From positions 1 through 5,447 of the forward strand of contig CAMWGM010000119.1 of NCBI GenBank assembly GCA_947173755.1: a stretch of DNA of 5,447 nucleotides. The letters run 5' to 3'. Below, piece after piece: positions 5,446 to 5,447 of this stretch. Both the position numbers and the translations under genes were made by a program. The stretch comes from an uncultured Muribaculaceae bacterium (GTDB lineage: Bacteria > Bacteroidota > Bacteroidia > Bacteroidales > Muribaculaceae). The notes under the pieces are model-generated. The model was not told where the DNA came from. It did not search any database and saw only the letters and a list, made by a program, of their open reading frames with translations. Each line of letters begins with the position of its first letter. The first letter of the stretch is position 1.

Positions 5446-5447
5446 GG

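Overview
The window looks like a chromosomal segment from a gut-type Bacteroidales bacterium. The family is not determined; Muribaculaceae or a relative is a guess. The evidence is a secreted C10 cysteine peptidase with Ig-like Big2 repeats, start codons without Shine-Dalgarno sequences, and promoters of the Bacteroidota type (-33 TTTG, about 20 bp, -7 TAnnTTTG) ahead of all three transcription units.

Layout. Bases 1-2512 (minus strand) hold the first 837 codons of a large secreted C10 (streptopain-like) peptidase whose 3' end lies outside the window; its last visible part is a run of 84-residue Big2 repeats. Bases 2513-2717 are an intergenic stretch with the peptidase promoter and the first copy of a 32-bp hairpin-containing repeat. 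Bases 2718-3608 (minus) encode an HTH-Fic protein (predicted AMP-transferase, self-inhibited class II type). Bases 3609-3843 are a divergent control region with a perfect 28-bp palindrome, a third copy of its half-site and two outward promoters. From 3844 to 5380 (plus) runs a compact three-gene unit: a 55-residue single-span membrane peptide, an XRE-type HTH protein with a hydrophobic Gly/Ala-rich C-terminal segment, and an EcsC-family protein. The second copy of the 32-bp repeat follows at 5414-5445, next to the window end.

The two divergent units form a cassette of about 2.76 kb bounded on both sides by the same 32-bp sequence in direct orientation. Each copy lies 32-33 bp beyond the stop codon of the outermost gene. 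Inside are two DNA-binding domains (one on the Fic enzyme, one on a probable membrane protein), a likely operator, and at least two probable membrane proteins. A stress, toxin-like or defence role is possible, but the sequence only shows the architecture. The Fic protein may repress its own promoter, or both promoters, through the palindrome. The function of the EcsC/HTH/small-peptide unit is unknown. I do not recognise this gene combination as a named system.
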